A DNA stretch of 13,303 nt from Cyclostephanos tholiformis. Lineage: Eukaryota > Bacillariophyta > Thalassiosirophyceae > Thalassiosirales > Thalassiosiraceae. Where the stretch lies: contig JALLPB010001255.1 in the NCBI GenBank assembly GCA_036939975.1, forward strand, positions 1 to 13,303, written 5' to 3'. Below the pieces are notes generated by a model that saw only the letters and a program-made list of their open reading frames with translations, was not told the origin of the DNA and did not search any database. A program made the translations under genes and the position numbers. This document shows positions 1-8,282 of the stretch, piece after piece; position 1 is the stretch's first letter; every line of letters starts with the position of its first letter.

Positions 1-17
1 TAGATAGATTTAGTGTC

Positions 18-51
18 TGGTTCTTAAACCCCGGTGGTTCTTAAACCCCGA
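18..51. repeat. Two tandem copies of a 17-base unit
   Basis: The 15 bases TGGTTCTTAAACCCC occur at 18-32 and again at 35-49, giving a 17-base period. Only two units are visible and the left side is cut by the window edge, so it is unclear whether this is the end of a longer array. It lies just upstream of the possible small gene. Confidence 0.8.
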
Positions 52-94
52 CATTCACGGTAGAGATATTTATGATGGGAAACCAACTTAAATT

Positions 95-403
95 ATGTAT
101 GATATATCGAAGAGACTACCACTCTATCCTCTCCAAGAAGTAACGATGGCTCCCACTCATGACGATTTTGTGCCTCCTGCTCAGCTTAGGAAGCTTCCCT
201 GTAATTTCGTGATGTCAGATCTTAGTAATGGACGATCAAGGTTCAAGAGTTAAAAACAAACACATCCATCGTAAGTACCTACTCCTAATGCTCAATCAGT
301 GAGGGACAATGAACGATCAAGATTTGAGAGAGCAAGATCACCTTCCCTCTCACATCACCCGACACATTCCCGAGTGCACAAAATCAAGGCATCAGCCCCT
401 TGA
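95..403 (+). CDS. Possible small two-exon gene (about 85 aa), function unknown
   Basis: An ATG at 95 opens a frame that reads to TAA at 251. If 249-299 (GT...CAG, 51 bases) is removed as an intron, the frame continues through 300-403 and ends at TGA 401, giving 85 residues. Both exons contain the motif Arg-Ser-Arg-Phe (NGRSRFK at the end of exon 1, NERSRFERARSPS in exon 2), followed by a Ser/His/Arg-rich tail. A second ATG at 146 (MAPTHDDFVPPAQL) is an alternative start, and the real 5' end may lie in an earlier exon, because a stop precedes ATG 95 directly. The splice is inferred from matching phase and the preserved composition. I do not recognise the family. Without splicing it is only a 52-codon frame, which chance could produce. 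Confidence 0.35.
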
Positions 404-772
404 CGCCGCAACAGCTATTTAGTCTTTATTATTTTTCTACCAATGCATACAATAACGAAGTCCAAAGAATACAACAAACGAGGCATCAACAATGGCGGCG
501 GCGTTTTCAATGAAGACTGCAATTTCCAGTGAGCAGCAAAGAACTAGGGTACCGCAGTATCTGTTCGCAAATACTATCTTCGAGTATCATCTATCTGACA
601 TATGTAACAACCGAAAAGATGAAGGCCACGCCAGTAGATGATCCCTGAGGCACTAAGTAGAATGATGAATTCTGTTCAAAACAAAGAACGTTAAAATAAT
701 TTTATCCACCTCCCCCCCCCAGCTGCATGCCATATGCTCCTTTACCCTCACCATCACCATCCACAGATGTGC
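404..772. other. Non-coding stretch between convergent genes
   Basis: No supportable reading frame was seen. The stretch would carry the 3' untranslated regions of the possible + gene ending at 403 and of the rhamnose gene ending at 773 on -. A run of ten C residues lies at about 711-720, just beyond the 3' end of the rhamnose gene. No RNA gene or terminator was recognised. Confidence 0.5.
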
Positions 773-1708
773 TCAATTCTTCCTAACCTCCTTTGGCAAA
801 CTATCGGGAAGCGGCCCGAACTCATCCGTCAAATTCTTCTGCATCCTCTGCATGCAAAGCTCGACTGCCGTCTTAATATCATTGATTACAATACCCTCAG
901 GCATGTCCTTCATAAGCTTAGTGGAGTCCAATTCGTTGTTCGACCTCCCCGCCTTAAGGATCTTACTCTGCTCCTCCAGCGTGAAGTTCTTGTACTTATA
1001 TGTTGGGTCTATGTACTTGGTGTACAAATCCAAACACTCGTTGTGGGAGATAACGCCGGGGTTGCAAAAGTTGTACACCCCTGTCAATCCCTTTTCAGCC
1101 ATAGCGAGGCTGGCGGGGAGCATCTCGGTAAGCACCGTCATGGAGTTGGGGATGTTAACGACGCGTTCGTACTTGACGATCTTCGTAATGAAATTGCGAT
1201 GGCTGAGATCGTCGCTGATGGGCATGCGCACGCGCAGAATGAGGCAGCTGGGGTAGCATTTGAGCATGGGCTCCATATACCCTTTCGTTTGGGAGTAGAA
1301 GCTCTCGTCGAAGTTGGGGACGTCGTCCTCCGTGAAGCCGATGCCGGACCCTAGGGGGTGGGCGTCGTCGTATTTGAAGATGCACCCCGTGGCGTAAACA
1401 GTGCAGTGAATGCCGCGCTCGTTGCACAGATCGGCGAGGTTGAGCGTGCCAATGACATTGGTGCGGATCGTCTCGGGCTTGTGATCTTCGCACCAGTCGA
1501 TGTTTGGACGGCCGGTGATGCCGGCGGCCATGAAGACGTGGGAGGGCTTCACGTTGTCGAGCTCCGCGGCGACGTCGGCGCGGTTCTCGCAGCGAGCGTC
1601 GGCGAGGACGAACTCGATGCCCTTCTTCTGGAGCAGATCCGCCATCTTTCCGCCTATCCAGCCGGTCTTGCCGCCATAGATGAGAACTTTGGTCAGAGGT
1701 GTGGTCAT
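773..1708 (-). CDS. UER1: UDP/dTDP-4-keto-6-deoxyglucose 3,5-epimerase/4-reductase (rhamnose synthesis, UER1/NRS-ER type)
   Basis: This enzyme epimerises C3 and C5 of the 4-keto-6-deoxyglucose nucleotide and reduces C4 with NADPH, giving UDP- or dTDP-L-rhamnose in the cytosol. The 311-residue protein is an extended short-chain dehydrogenase. The Rossmann motif GGKTGWIGG is at residues 12-20, GITGRPNIDWCE at 63-74, the TGC/IF segment at 107-111, and the catalytic pair Tyr138/Lys142 sits in YSQTK. RVRMPISDDLS, IPNSMTVL, YNFCNPGVISHNE and RSNNELD match plant UER1 and the C-terminal half of plant RHM, and the length fits stand-alone UER1. The start is the ATG at 1708. Upstream codons are open for 42 more residues but contain no ATG, so they are read as 5' UTR. 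The frame is intact and ends in TGA. No 4,6-dehydratase partner lies in the window. Confidence 0.95.
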   Translation of the reverse strand: MTTPLTKVLIYGGKTGWIGGKMADLLQKKGIEFVLADARCENRADVAAELDNVKPSHVFMAAGITGRPNIDWCEDHKPETIRTNVIGTLNLADLCNERGIHCTVYATGCIFKYDDAHPLGSGIGFTEDDVPNFDESFYSQTKGYMEPMLKCYPSCLILRVRMPISDDLSHRNFITKIVKYERVVNIPNSMTVLTEMLPASLAMAEKGLTGVYNFCNPGVISHNECLDLYTKYIDPTYKYKNFTLEEQSKILKAGRSNNELDSTKLMKDMPEGIVINDIKTAVELCMQRMQKNLTDEFGPLPDSLPKEVRKN

Positions 1709-2059
1709 GATGTTGATGTTGACAGTGACTTTGGCCGGTGTTCGTTGTTGTGTTGTGGCAAAAACAATGCTAACTAAAATAATAGTAGCGGCTTGGCTGC
1801 TACTATACTGGTATGATGACTCCAGAAGCTTCACGAACAGGATTTATGAAAATATTCCATTCACCAATGTGTGGAGTTGTTGCAAAAAACATTCGCAACA
1901 ATCATGGATTATTGACCAAATATGATGTATTTGAATACCACTAGTTCATTTGGCTTGAGTATTATTTTGGAGCAAAATAAGTAACGGAAACTATGGTAAC
2001 AAGATAGGAATAGGTACTCTGACTAAACGGTACGTACAATATGCTAACCAAGTCTGAGG
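1709..2059. other. Upstream region of the rhamnose gene
   Basis: This AT-rich stretch contains the 5' UTR and presumed promoter of the minus-strand rhamnose gene. No TATA box, initiator or known transcription-factor site stands out clearly enough to call. The first 126 bases upstream of the ATG happen to lack in-frame stops but have only a GTG at the far end, which is not a credible eukaryotic start. No other gene is seen. Confidence 0.5.
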
Positions 2060-2404
2060 TTCCTATTATCTGCCACTCTTTTTCTGGCAGCCGTACGTCA
2101 ACCGAAAATCCATTAGGGTTAATGAAAAATATATTAAGATTTATATATTTATGAAAGAGTGTGGTCTAGGTGAGTTAGCGGAGTGGTAGCGGTAGAATGG
2201 GTTTCTCTGAAGGTACAGGCATGCGTGTTAGCTGTATTTTTTGTCTTAAATTTTTTTCCCCGATAATAGTTAGGGTTGCGTGCGATGTCCCGATAGTTAG
2301 GGTTGCGCATGGCTGGGGGGGTGGGGTTGAGGCATAAAAACAAATAACCCTATTTTTTTTTGCTGACGGGCGACGGCCAGAAAAAGAGTGGCAGATAATA
2401 GGAA
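2060..2404. mobile_element. MITE-like element with perfect 29-base inverted ends; contains a tRNA-like A box
   Basis: The 29 bases at 2060-2088 (beginning TTCCTATTATCTGCCACTC) recur as an exact reverse complement at 2376-2404, enclosing 287 bases without a gene. Length, non-coding content and perfect ends fit a miniature inverted-repeat element. Clear target-site duplications are not visible: the flanks read ...TGAGG and TCGGT.... Inside are a direct repeat of ATAGTTAGGGTTGCG (2266-2280 and 2293-2307) and, near 2170-2235, a stretch starting TTAGCGGAGTGGTAGCGG that matches the RNA polymerase III A box, followed by a degraded B-box-like GAAGGTACAGG. It could therefore be a tRNA-derived SINE, or two nested elements. 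The inverted ends are certain; the class is not. Confidence 0.6.
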
Positions 2405-3176
2405 TCGGTAAACTTTTAGTACCCAAAATCTGAATATTGGAGCATTCCCAAAAACATAAAAACATGAAGACATATGACTGATAAATCTAAAATCAGGCAT
2501 ATACTTGACGGGAACAAAAAATGGACGAAATTTCGTAAAAAAAAACTTGTTGGGCCCATTTTCGATTATGGTCATCAATCGGTTTGTCTTAGTGTTGTTG
2601 TTAATGCTATTCTTTCTGTTTTCTCCAGAAAACGTTGTGGTGCGAAATTGTGTGAGTGACCAGCTCGCCGAAACTCTACGTATCTACTTTTTGTACTTAT
2701 AAGTACTCAAGTTTAATGTCACAACTCCTGGTTGTGAGCGACAAACAGAATCAGAATATAAAGATCCTATCATTATCAGCTTATTTTATGCTTGTCAGCA
2801 TGTTTGATGCTTGCCAGTTCTTTTTATGCTTATCGGCGACCGTGATTGTCCGATTGACGCTTGTCAAAGTGTGCCAAAAACTTTAAATTGAGATTACTCA
2901 AAACAACCTCTTTTTTCAGAGCGATCTGTCCGGTTGGAGTTTTTTTTTTCCGCCAAAACACCAAATGCCTGGTTTTAGATTTACCAGTCTTAATTGATAC
3001 CCAATCAAGGCAACCTAACAAGGTAACCAGCTACCAAGCCGACCACAAATCGCTGTCCAAAAACAGCCAATCTAGTTAGCCTACGTACCGACGAAAGCTA
3101 GATACATGGTTTCAAGGAACCATCGTGAAGCGTGCCAGTCGCCCCTATGAAGTTTTTTTACCGTCACCATGTCTGA
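2405..3176. other. AT-rich non-coding stretch with small palindromes
   Basis: No supportable gene was found; the short open frames lack ATG starts, homology or coding character. Small structures include GTTTTCTCCAGAAAAC near 2619-2634, the perfect 14-base palindrome GTACTTATAAGTAC at 2693-2706, and loosely repeated ATGCTTGTCAGC-like words between about 2787 and 2870. The stretch sits between the MITE-like element and the retrotransposon remains and may be further decayed repeat DNA. Confidence 0.5.
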
Positions 3177-3422
3177 GCCCAAAATGCTAGCTTCGAGGTA
3201 CTTATCCTCCTCAATGCCATACCAGAAGTTCCTAGAAGGCCCATCCAAGAGCTTTTTAAAGTCTTTTTCCTTGGGACCAAGCTAGGACAGGCCCTACAAG
3301 TCATTAGTATGAGCAAGGCAGTCCCCAAAGGCCTCAAGAACCAAGAGTGCAAGAAAAGGAACAGGAAGAAACGTCCTCCTATCCCCTACGTACCGGTGGT
3401 AGATGAGGTCCAAGAAGCATGA
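3177..3422 (+). pseudogene. Orphan coding fragment, copy A (related to copy B at 3892-4182 on the other strand)
   Basis: An 81-codon open frame without a plausible ATG at its head runs from the stop at 3174 to TGA at 3420. Its translation contains TKL, then VPKGLKNQECKK, then RPPIP. The minus-strand frame at 3892-4182 contains TKL, TPEGLKDSECKK and RPPIR in the same order and at similar spacing, including MSK/MSN just before the first motif. Two unrelated frames would be unlikely to match like this, so both are read as diverged pieces of one unknown coding sequence, probably from a mobile element. I do not recognise the protein. The fragment overlaps the beginning of the LINE fragment in another frame. 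Confidence 0.4.
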
Positions 3423-3903
3423 TATTCAGGTGATCCATGCCCAGATGTGGAGAGCCCGTGCCACTTGGGCCCACATTGGACAAGTCCTTTGGAAGGAGAA
3501 TGTCTCGCCTGTTGTTGCTGCCAGATTCTACCAGGCAATAATCCAAACCATCCTCCTATATGGCAGCAAATCGTGGGTCATATCTTGGACTGCAATGGCA
3601 TGGCTTGAAGGTTTCCACATTTGCGCCACTTACAGGATGGCTAAGGCAAACAAACCCAAGAGGGGATCAGATCAGGAGTGGATCTATCCAAGGTTGGAGG
3701 ATGTAATGAAGGAATGTGATTTGAAGATGGTGGAGGAGTATATTTCAATTCATCGGCAGACAATTGTTGAGTATGTGTCACCCTGCCAGATTCTTGACAG
3801 ATGCAGGCAGGGTGAGCAAAAGCGAGGGGCAATACCATGCCATTGGTGGTGGGAACAACCAATGGACTTAGATGTCCATGATGCAAATGGATCAGGCGAA
3901 TAG
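3403..3903 (+). pseudogene. C-terminal fragment of a LINE (non-LTR retrotransposon) reverse transcriptase
   Basis: The 166-codon frame reads like the end of the second ORF of a LINE-type element. RARATWAHIGQVL leads into a FYQAIIQTILLYGSKSW segment that matches the conserved thumb-region motif LLYGSE-W of these polymerases. It is followed by LEGFHICATYRMAK, SIHRQTIVEYV and, near the end, CHWWWEQPMDLD before the TAG at 3901. The polymerase fingers and palm, with the catalytic FADD box, are missing, as is any endonuclease, so this is a 5'-truncated dead copy. Such truncation is usual for LINE insertion. A TAG at 3400 interrupts the frame just upstream, where YRW could still belong to the element. 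No poly(A) tail or target duplication was identified. Its two edges are close to the two copies of the orphan fragment. Confidence 0.75.
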
Positions 3904-4182
3904 TCTGGGCCTTTGCTTTATCTCTTTTGTATGGGAGGGGGTACGGATAGGTGGACGAATCCCTAGATGGCCTTTCTTGCATTCGGAGTCTTTCAACCCC
4001 TCGGGTGTCTTGGAGGAATTGCTCATTTTTGCAGATAAATAGAGCTTGGTCCTGATTACTAGCCTCTTATATGAAGACTTGGGCGGAACTCGTAGAAAAT
4101 GATTGGCTAGTATTTTTTTCTTAGCTACACTGGCCCAATGCATGGTGAATTGTTCCTTGGGGGACTCTTGTAGTATTCCCAC
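3892..4182 (-). pseudogene. Orphan coding fragment, copy B (inverted relative to copy A)
   Basis: A 96-codon minus-strand frame ends at 3892. It shares with copy A the ordered motifs TKL, MSN/MSK, P-(E/K)-GLK-x-x-ECKK and RPPI, and more weakly the preceding region (VPPKS... against VPRRP...). In both copies the similarity fades next to the LINE fragment, so the LINE piece lies between inverted, diverged relatives. DNA identity is low, roughly 60 percent by eye over the best 80 bases, which makes recent duplication unlikely. The overlap of the last codons with the LINE frame shows that the frame itself is not a complete gene. The protein family was not recognised. Confidence 0.4.
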
Positions 4183-4789
4183 TTGTAGGCCGGACGGATG
4201 GCCTTCTCAAGCAAAAAAATTAATGCCTTGAAAATGTACTGCTCGTGTGAAGAGAAGCAGGGTTTTGAATTCAAAGCATCTTTAGCATTTCCTTATCGTT
4301 GGATTTAAAAAAATGAATAGCTTCTGCAGTAGATTTAAAGAAGCATGAATGTTGTGGATGATCAAAAAAGAAAATTATAAGCTATTAAAACTATTCCAAA
4401 CAGAGGTCTAACTGAAGACGAGATGCATTTGCTCCCGTAGGATTCTACACACCTTAGCATGTCCTTTGAACTTGGTCAGGAGTCCTGGAGCAACAAAGAT
4501 TGCCCAGGACCCAAAGATCCAAATTTTGTATGAGAGTCTACATACGCGATTGGGTAAGAAGTGATTTTGATACAATTCCTGAATCTTGAGGACATATGCT
4601 GATACTAGTTCCTAAAAGATATAATCACGATCTTTTTTAGGGTTGTCTTGCCAAATGTTCCCACATAGGAATCTTTGGCCTTTCATGACATGCATCAGAA
4701 TTTAATCATGTTTGGATCTTGTGGCTAGCAGCCATCTTGACTCTGGGGGACTGTCTGTCTCCCACTTACATTTGCGATTGGCTAATTAG
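4183..4789. other. Stretch with no recognisable gene, probably decayed transposon
   Basis: No open frame with coding character was found on either strand. The position directly upstream of the transposase fragment suggests that degraded or deleted 5' parts of that gene could lie here, but no transposase catalytic motif was seen. A short imperfect hairpin (CTAAAAGAT near 4613 and ATCTTTTTTAG near 4630) is present. Confidence 0.45.
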
Positions 4790-5481
4790 CGAATCGCGAC
4801 ATTTAGCAAGATAACCTTCCCGCCAATATGTCATGGCCTGACAGACAAAAAGAATCAACAACACTGTGTCAGAACTTCTGAGGAATCGTGGACAATTTGG
4901 AATTTTGATTCTTTGAAACAACCAAAGTTTGATAACAATGATCTGATGCTTGGTAAATTGTATCCAATTTTTGCAAATGTTTATCAAGTATCTGTCTTCA
5001 AGGATTCCACTCTAAGTTCTCTCAAATGTGACTGTCTTTTGTACAAGCAGTGTGGATACCCATGTAGTCACATATTAAGGATCACAGACAAAGTTGAGGA
5101 TACAATGATCAAGATACAGCATTGGAAGATATATGCTACACTTTATGGAGTTGAAACTTTGTTACTTGGTAAGATACTCATGGAGGCAATAGCAATGCAA
5201 CATTGTTATGAGGGTTGTGGGATGTCTATATCCAATCCATTGCTACAGCAATGTTATATGTTGCCATTTTTTTTTAATTATTAGTATGCATGAATGTATG
5301 AAATGAAAAATGAGTTACTACAATATGGATGACTAACTTTCTATTTTAATTAGTTAAAATTGAAATTGAATTTCCTATTTTGTCATTGGAAACTTCTGAA
5401 TATGATTATGAACTCGCAAAATGTGTGTTATCTCATCAAAGTTGTGTCACACTTACTGACTTACTTTCTACTCAAGATTGA
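4790..5481 (+). pseudogene. C-terminal SWIM zinc-finger part of a MULE/FAR1-type transposase, two exons
   Basis: The frame is open from 4790 after a TAG at 4787 and has no credible start, so the N-terminal catalytic DDE part is missing. The diagnostic piece is the SWIM zinc finger: Cys-Asp-Cys, nine residues (LLYKQCGYP), then Cys-Ser-His, i.e. CxC...CxH, around 5027-5075. It is followed by MIKIQHWKIYATLYG, which resembles the (R/Q)HWK segment after SWIM in mudrA and FAR1 proteins. A donor at 5169 (GTAAGA) and an acceptor ending at 5353 (TTTTAATTAG) define a 185-base phase-1 intron. Removing it keeps the frame open through 5354-5481 (VKIEIEFPILSLETSEYDYE...) to TGA. A domesticated FAR1-like gene is possible, but the truncation argues for a dead transposon. 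It converges on the gene at 5585-8282. Confidence 0.7.
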
Positions 5482-5816
5482 CACACCAGCCCCCATCATC
5501 ACATGAGTGAGTATTTTATATATTATATGGTTTGCATAATATATGATTTCTCCTTGTATAAATTTTAATTATGTGTTTTACACCTTAGCAAACACAAAGA
5601 TCAACTTGTTCACACATTTCACGGTCTACCGCCTTGATCATCTTTTGCCAATTGTTGTGCTTGAATGAAACCACATGACCATTATCTTCGTTGGGACTGC
5701 TAAGATCCGTGTTCCTACCAACAACAAAATGTTCATGCAGAAACTGGAGTATTACCCAGTGATGTATCCAGACACATTTACTTCCTTGGAAAGTAATCCA
5801 AATTAGAAGGCGACAA

Positions 5817-5846
5817 TAGCCTAGTACAAGTATAGCCTAGTACAAG
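5817..5846. repeat. 16-base tandem duplication at the exon 7 acceptor
   Basis: The unit TAGCCTAGTACAAGTA is present almost twice in tandem (period 16). On the minus strand each unit supplies an identical acceptor, ACTTGTACTAG followed by G. Using the acceptor ending at 5837 keeps exon 7 open to TAA at 5585. The one 16 bases further on changes frame and meets a stop after five codons. Confidence 0.75.
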
Positions 5847-6146
5847 TTAAAAAATATACAAAATGTACACATATGACTCACATTAATCTCAAGATAATTT
5901 TCCCATGATGAAATGATACCCCATGCGAACTTATTTTTATAGTTCACTAATGCACCAAAAAGGGCCTGATAAATTGGAGCAATCCCAACTAAACTGTTTA
6001 CCAAAGGCATTGACTGAATGACTTGGGTCAAGATTAAAGCACAACTTCACCAACACACATTGATTCTGTGCTAAATCTGCCTTCATTTCATCAGTAATAC
6101 CCTTCACAAATGGGGCTGGATGACTGGGAAGATGTGTAAGTAAAAT

Positions 6147-6290
6147 AAAATACAAATTGTCCAATATGAAATATCAAGTACAAGAAATTTCATAATTTAG
6201 ACTTTGAAGATCTTACCTGAAATACAATTCATTACATATGAAATATCAAGTACAATAAATCACACAAAATATTAATTCAAGGTCTTACCT
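6147..6290. repeat. About 72-base tandem duplication inside intron 5
   Basis: The 20 bases ATATGAAATATCAAGTACAA occur at 6164-6183 and again at 6236-6255, an offset of 72. The same offset relates TCTTACCT at 6211-6218 and 6283-6290. In the sense of the minus-strand gene each copy begins with the donor AGGTAAGA, so the duplication has copied the splice donor into the intron. The sequence between the anchors has diverged considerably. Confidence 0.75.
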
Positions 6291-8282
6291 TGCACCAAAA
6301 ATGGATACCAGTTGTCAAAGGCTAACTGCATCGAGAGGTAATCAGTTACAAATTTGTTGAAGGTGGTGTTTACCTTCCCAATCGAATTTATATGGATGAT
6401 CTTCACAATGTTGGGATGACTAGATGCCTTGATTTCCAACATGCATGAATTGAAACTATGCAAGTCTTCACTTGTTACAGAGTGATGCTCCAATTGGAGC
6501 TTCAGCATCAGGTCAAGCATGGCCTGAATCTCCCAAGGATTATGTGGCACTTGAAAACCTTGCGAAGCAATTTTCTTGAATCTATATTACTTCAAGACGA
6601 GGGATTCTTCATCCCCTCTTAGCTTAAATTCAGCCCAAGTGGAACCTATTTCAAACAGACAACAAATAATGATCGAGTGATTTATGAATATGTGAATCAT
6701 ATTAAAACAAAATGCGATCTCAATGTATGGCCCAGGCGGGTACCAATAATTGTAAGTCTTGTAGTCCTTGTGATCCCGCCTTGAATTTCCATCACGGTCC
6801 ATCATTGAATATAAACCAGTGGCATCATCATCAAACATAACAGCCTCCTCCTCCATTTCTGCCACTACGTCAGCACTGTCGGTTGGATCACTATGAACAC
6901 TTAACTCTCCAGCACCTTCTTTGTCTTTGCTGCTACCATAGTCATATTCCTTGACTCTGTTTATAATGAAAGATACAAATATTCTTGAACGGTGAGGTAT
7001 TGGTTTATAAAATAAAATTAACAACAACTATAATTACACTCACTGTAAAATTTCCTCAACATGATCATCCTGGTCATGTCTTCCCTTGATGCCAATTCCA
7101 AGCAATCCACAAACAATATCCACTTCCTCCCAAGTGGGGTTCTTGTAGTAAAAATCCCAATTGGGACCAATACCATCATCACCATTGAAATCCAACACAA
7201 TTTTTTTCTTTTCGATTTTTGCAAGATCCTTGATTTCGAACATACGATGACTAACGGACAACTTCTTCAGAAGACAGGGAGCCCAGTTATTATCATCCTG
7301 AATATTTTTGCTGTTGAAACAATACTTGATGGGGAAAAGATTGTCCGGAGGTGCATTCTTAAGCTCGTCAATGGAGACATTCAATTCGTCGCATTGTTAA
7401 ATCAAGTGTACCAAGGCGAAGTCTCTCTAGAGAGAATATGTAATTGTTGGATTTGTATTATGGAATAAGTATAATGTACAAATTAATTATTACACAATTC
7501 ACACATGTGTGAACTAGAAGACTTACATTGTATTTGGCCTGTGATTTGTCATCATCATCAATATCACTCAGTGCGTCGACATTGCCAACGGAACGAGATG
7601 CACCAAGATCCTCAGTGTCATTACTATTTTGGTGATGTATAAGGTTCATGGTATTGTCAACACTGGGAACATAGACTTCTTTCATGGGGGACATTGTTTC
7701 TGTACTATGGTCCATTGACTTCTTCTTAATCGGTGGTCCATCTAATAGACGTGGGATAAATAATATGAGAAATAAGCAGTGCATGAATAATTGTATGATT
7801 AAAAAATTTCTTACCGCAACAGCTGACAGGCGTACTGCTCCTGAAGTTGCCGAATGAGGATTATGCGTGCTGGTGGTGGCTTTGGACTGAGATGCGATGG
7901 TGGCTGCTTGTTTCCGTTGGAGTCTTTTTGCGTTGTGGACGATCACTAGCAGAGGGACCATTTGAAGTAGAAATTATGCTTTCTTGGATACGACAAGGTT
8001 TCTTACTGGGCGGCAACGTGGGTCCCTCTTGCTTGAATTTATCTCATCGTCGAAAATTCGCAATGATGTACTCTGCGTGGGTGGGGCTTTCCACGACAAA
8101 GATCTCGAACGAGGCAATGGCTGCGGATCGCCACCAGGGAAATCAGGTCCTTGATCGGATGATTTACGTGCGCCAACAGGAAGTCTTGAGGGGGAGCGGC
8201 ATGCTGAGGAAGAAGAAGGAGCTGGAATGTTGCTCTTTGTTGGGGGTGGTTGGGGGGGGTTGGAGCGTCCTCGGGTCTGCAT

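Larger units (their letters stand above)
5585..8282 (-). pseudogene. Unrecognised seven-exon gene with three in-frame stops and two frameshifts (about 715 codons)
   Basis: Proposed exons, in order on -, are 8282-7815, 7741-7527, 7426-7044, 6956-6715, 6645-6289, 6115-5882 and 5836-5585. Five of six introns have GT...AG ends and all join in compatible phase. Intron 4 has an acceptor but a damaged donor. ATG at 8282 begins a Pro/Ser-rich low-complexity N-terminus. Exon 2 is acidic (DIDDDDKSQ). Exon 3 reads well as a folded domain (NWAPCLLKKLSVSHRMFEI, then GPNWDFYYKNPTWEEVDIVC). Exons 5 to 7 look like ordinary globular protein. Defects are TAA at 7861-7863, 7397-7399 and 6587-6589, a frame change near 8030-8040 in exon 1, and another in exon 6 between about 5990 and 6050. 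I do not recognise the family. The convergent layout with the transposase fragment suggests an accessory transposon gene; a decayed host gene is the alternative. Confidence 0.6.

Noticed and set aside
1709..1834. N-terminal extension of the rhamnose enzyme with a hydrophobic stretch
   Set aside because: The extension has no ATG, only a GTG at its far end, and the first ATG at 1708 matches the start of known family members.
2165..2240. Possible functional tRNA gene
   Set aside because: Only the A box is convincing. The B box is degenerate and no acceptor-stem pairing or cloverleaf could be built.
5585..8282. All three premature stops in the minus-strand gene are TAA, which suggested a genetic code with TAA read as glutamine
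   Set aside because: The intact rhamnose gene has no internal TAA or TAG in 311 codons and uses ordinary Gln codons. The gene also has frameshifts and a damaged splice donor, so decay is the simpler explanation.
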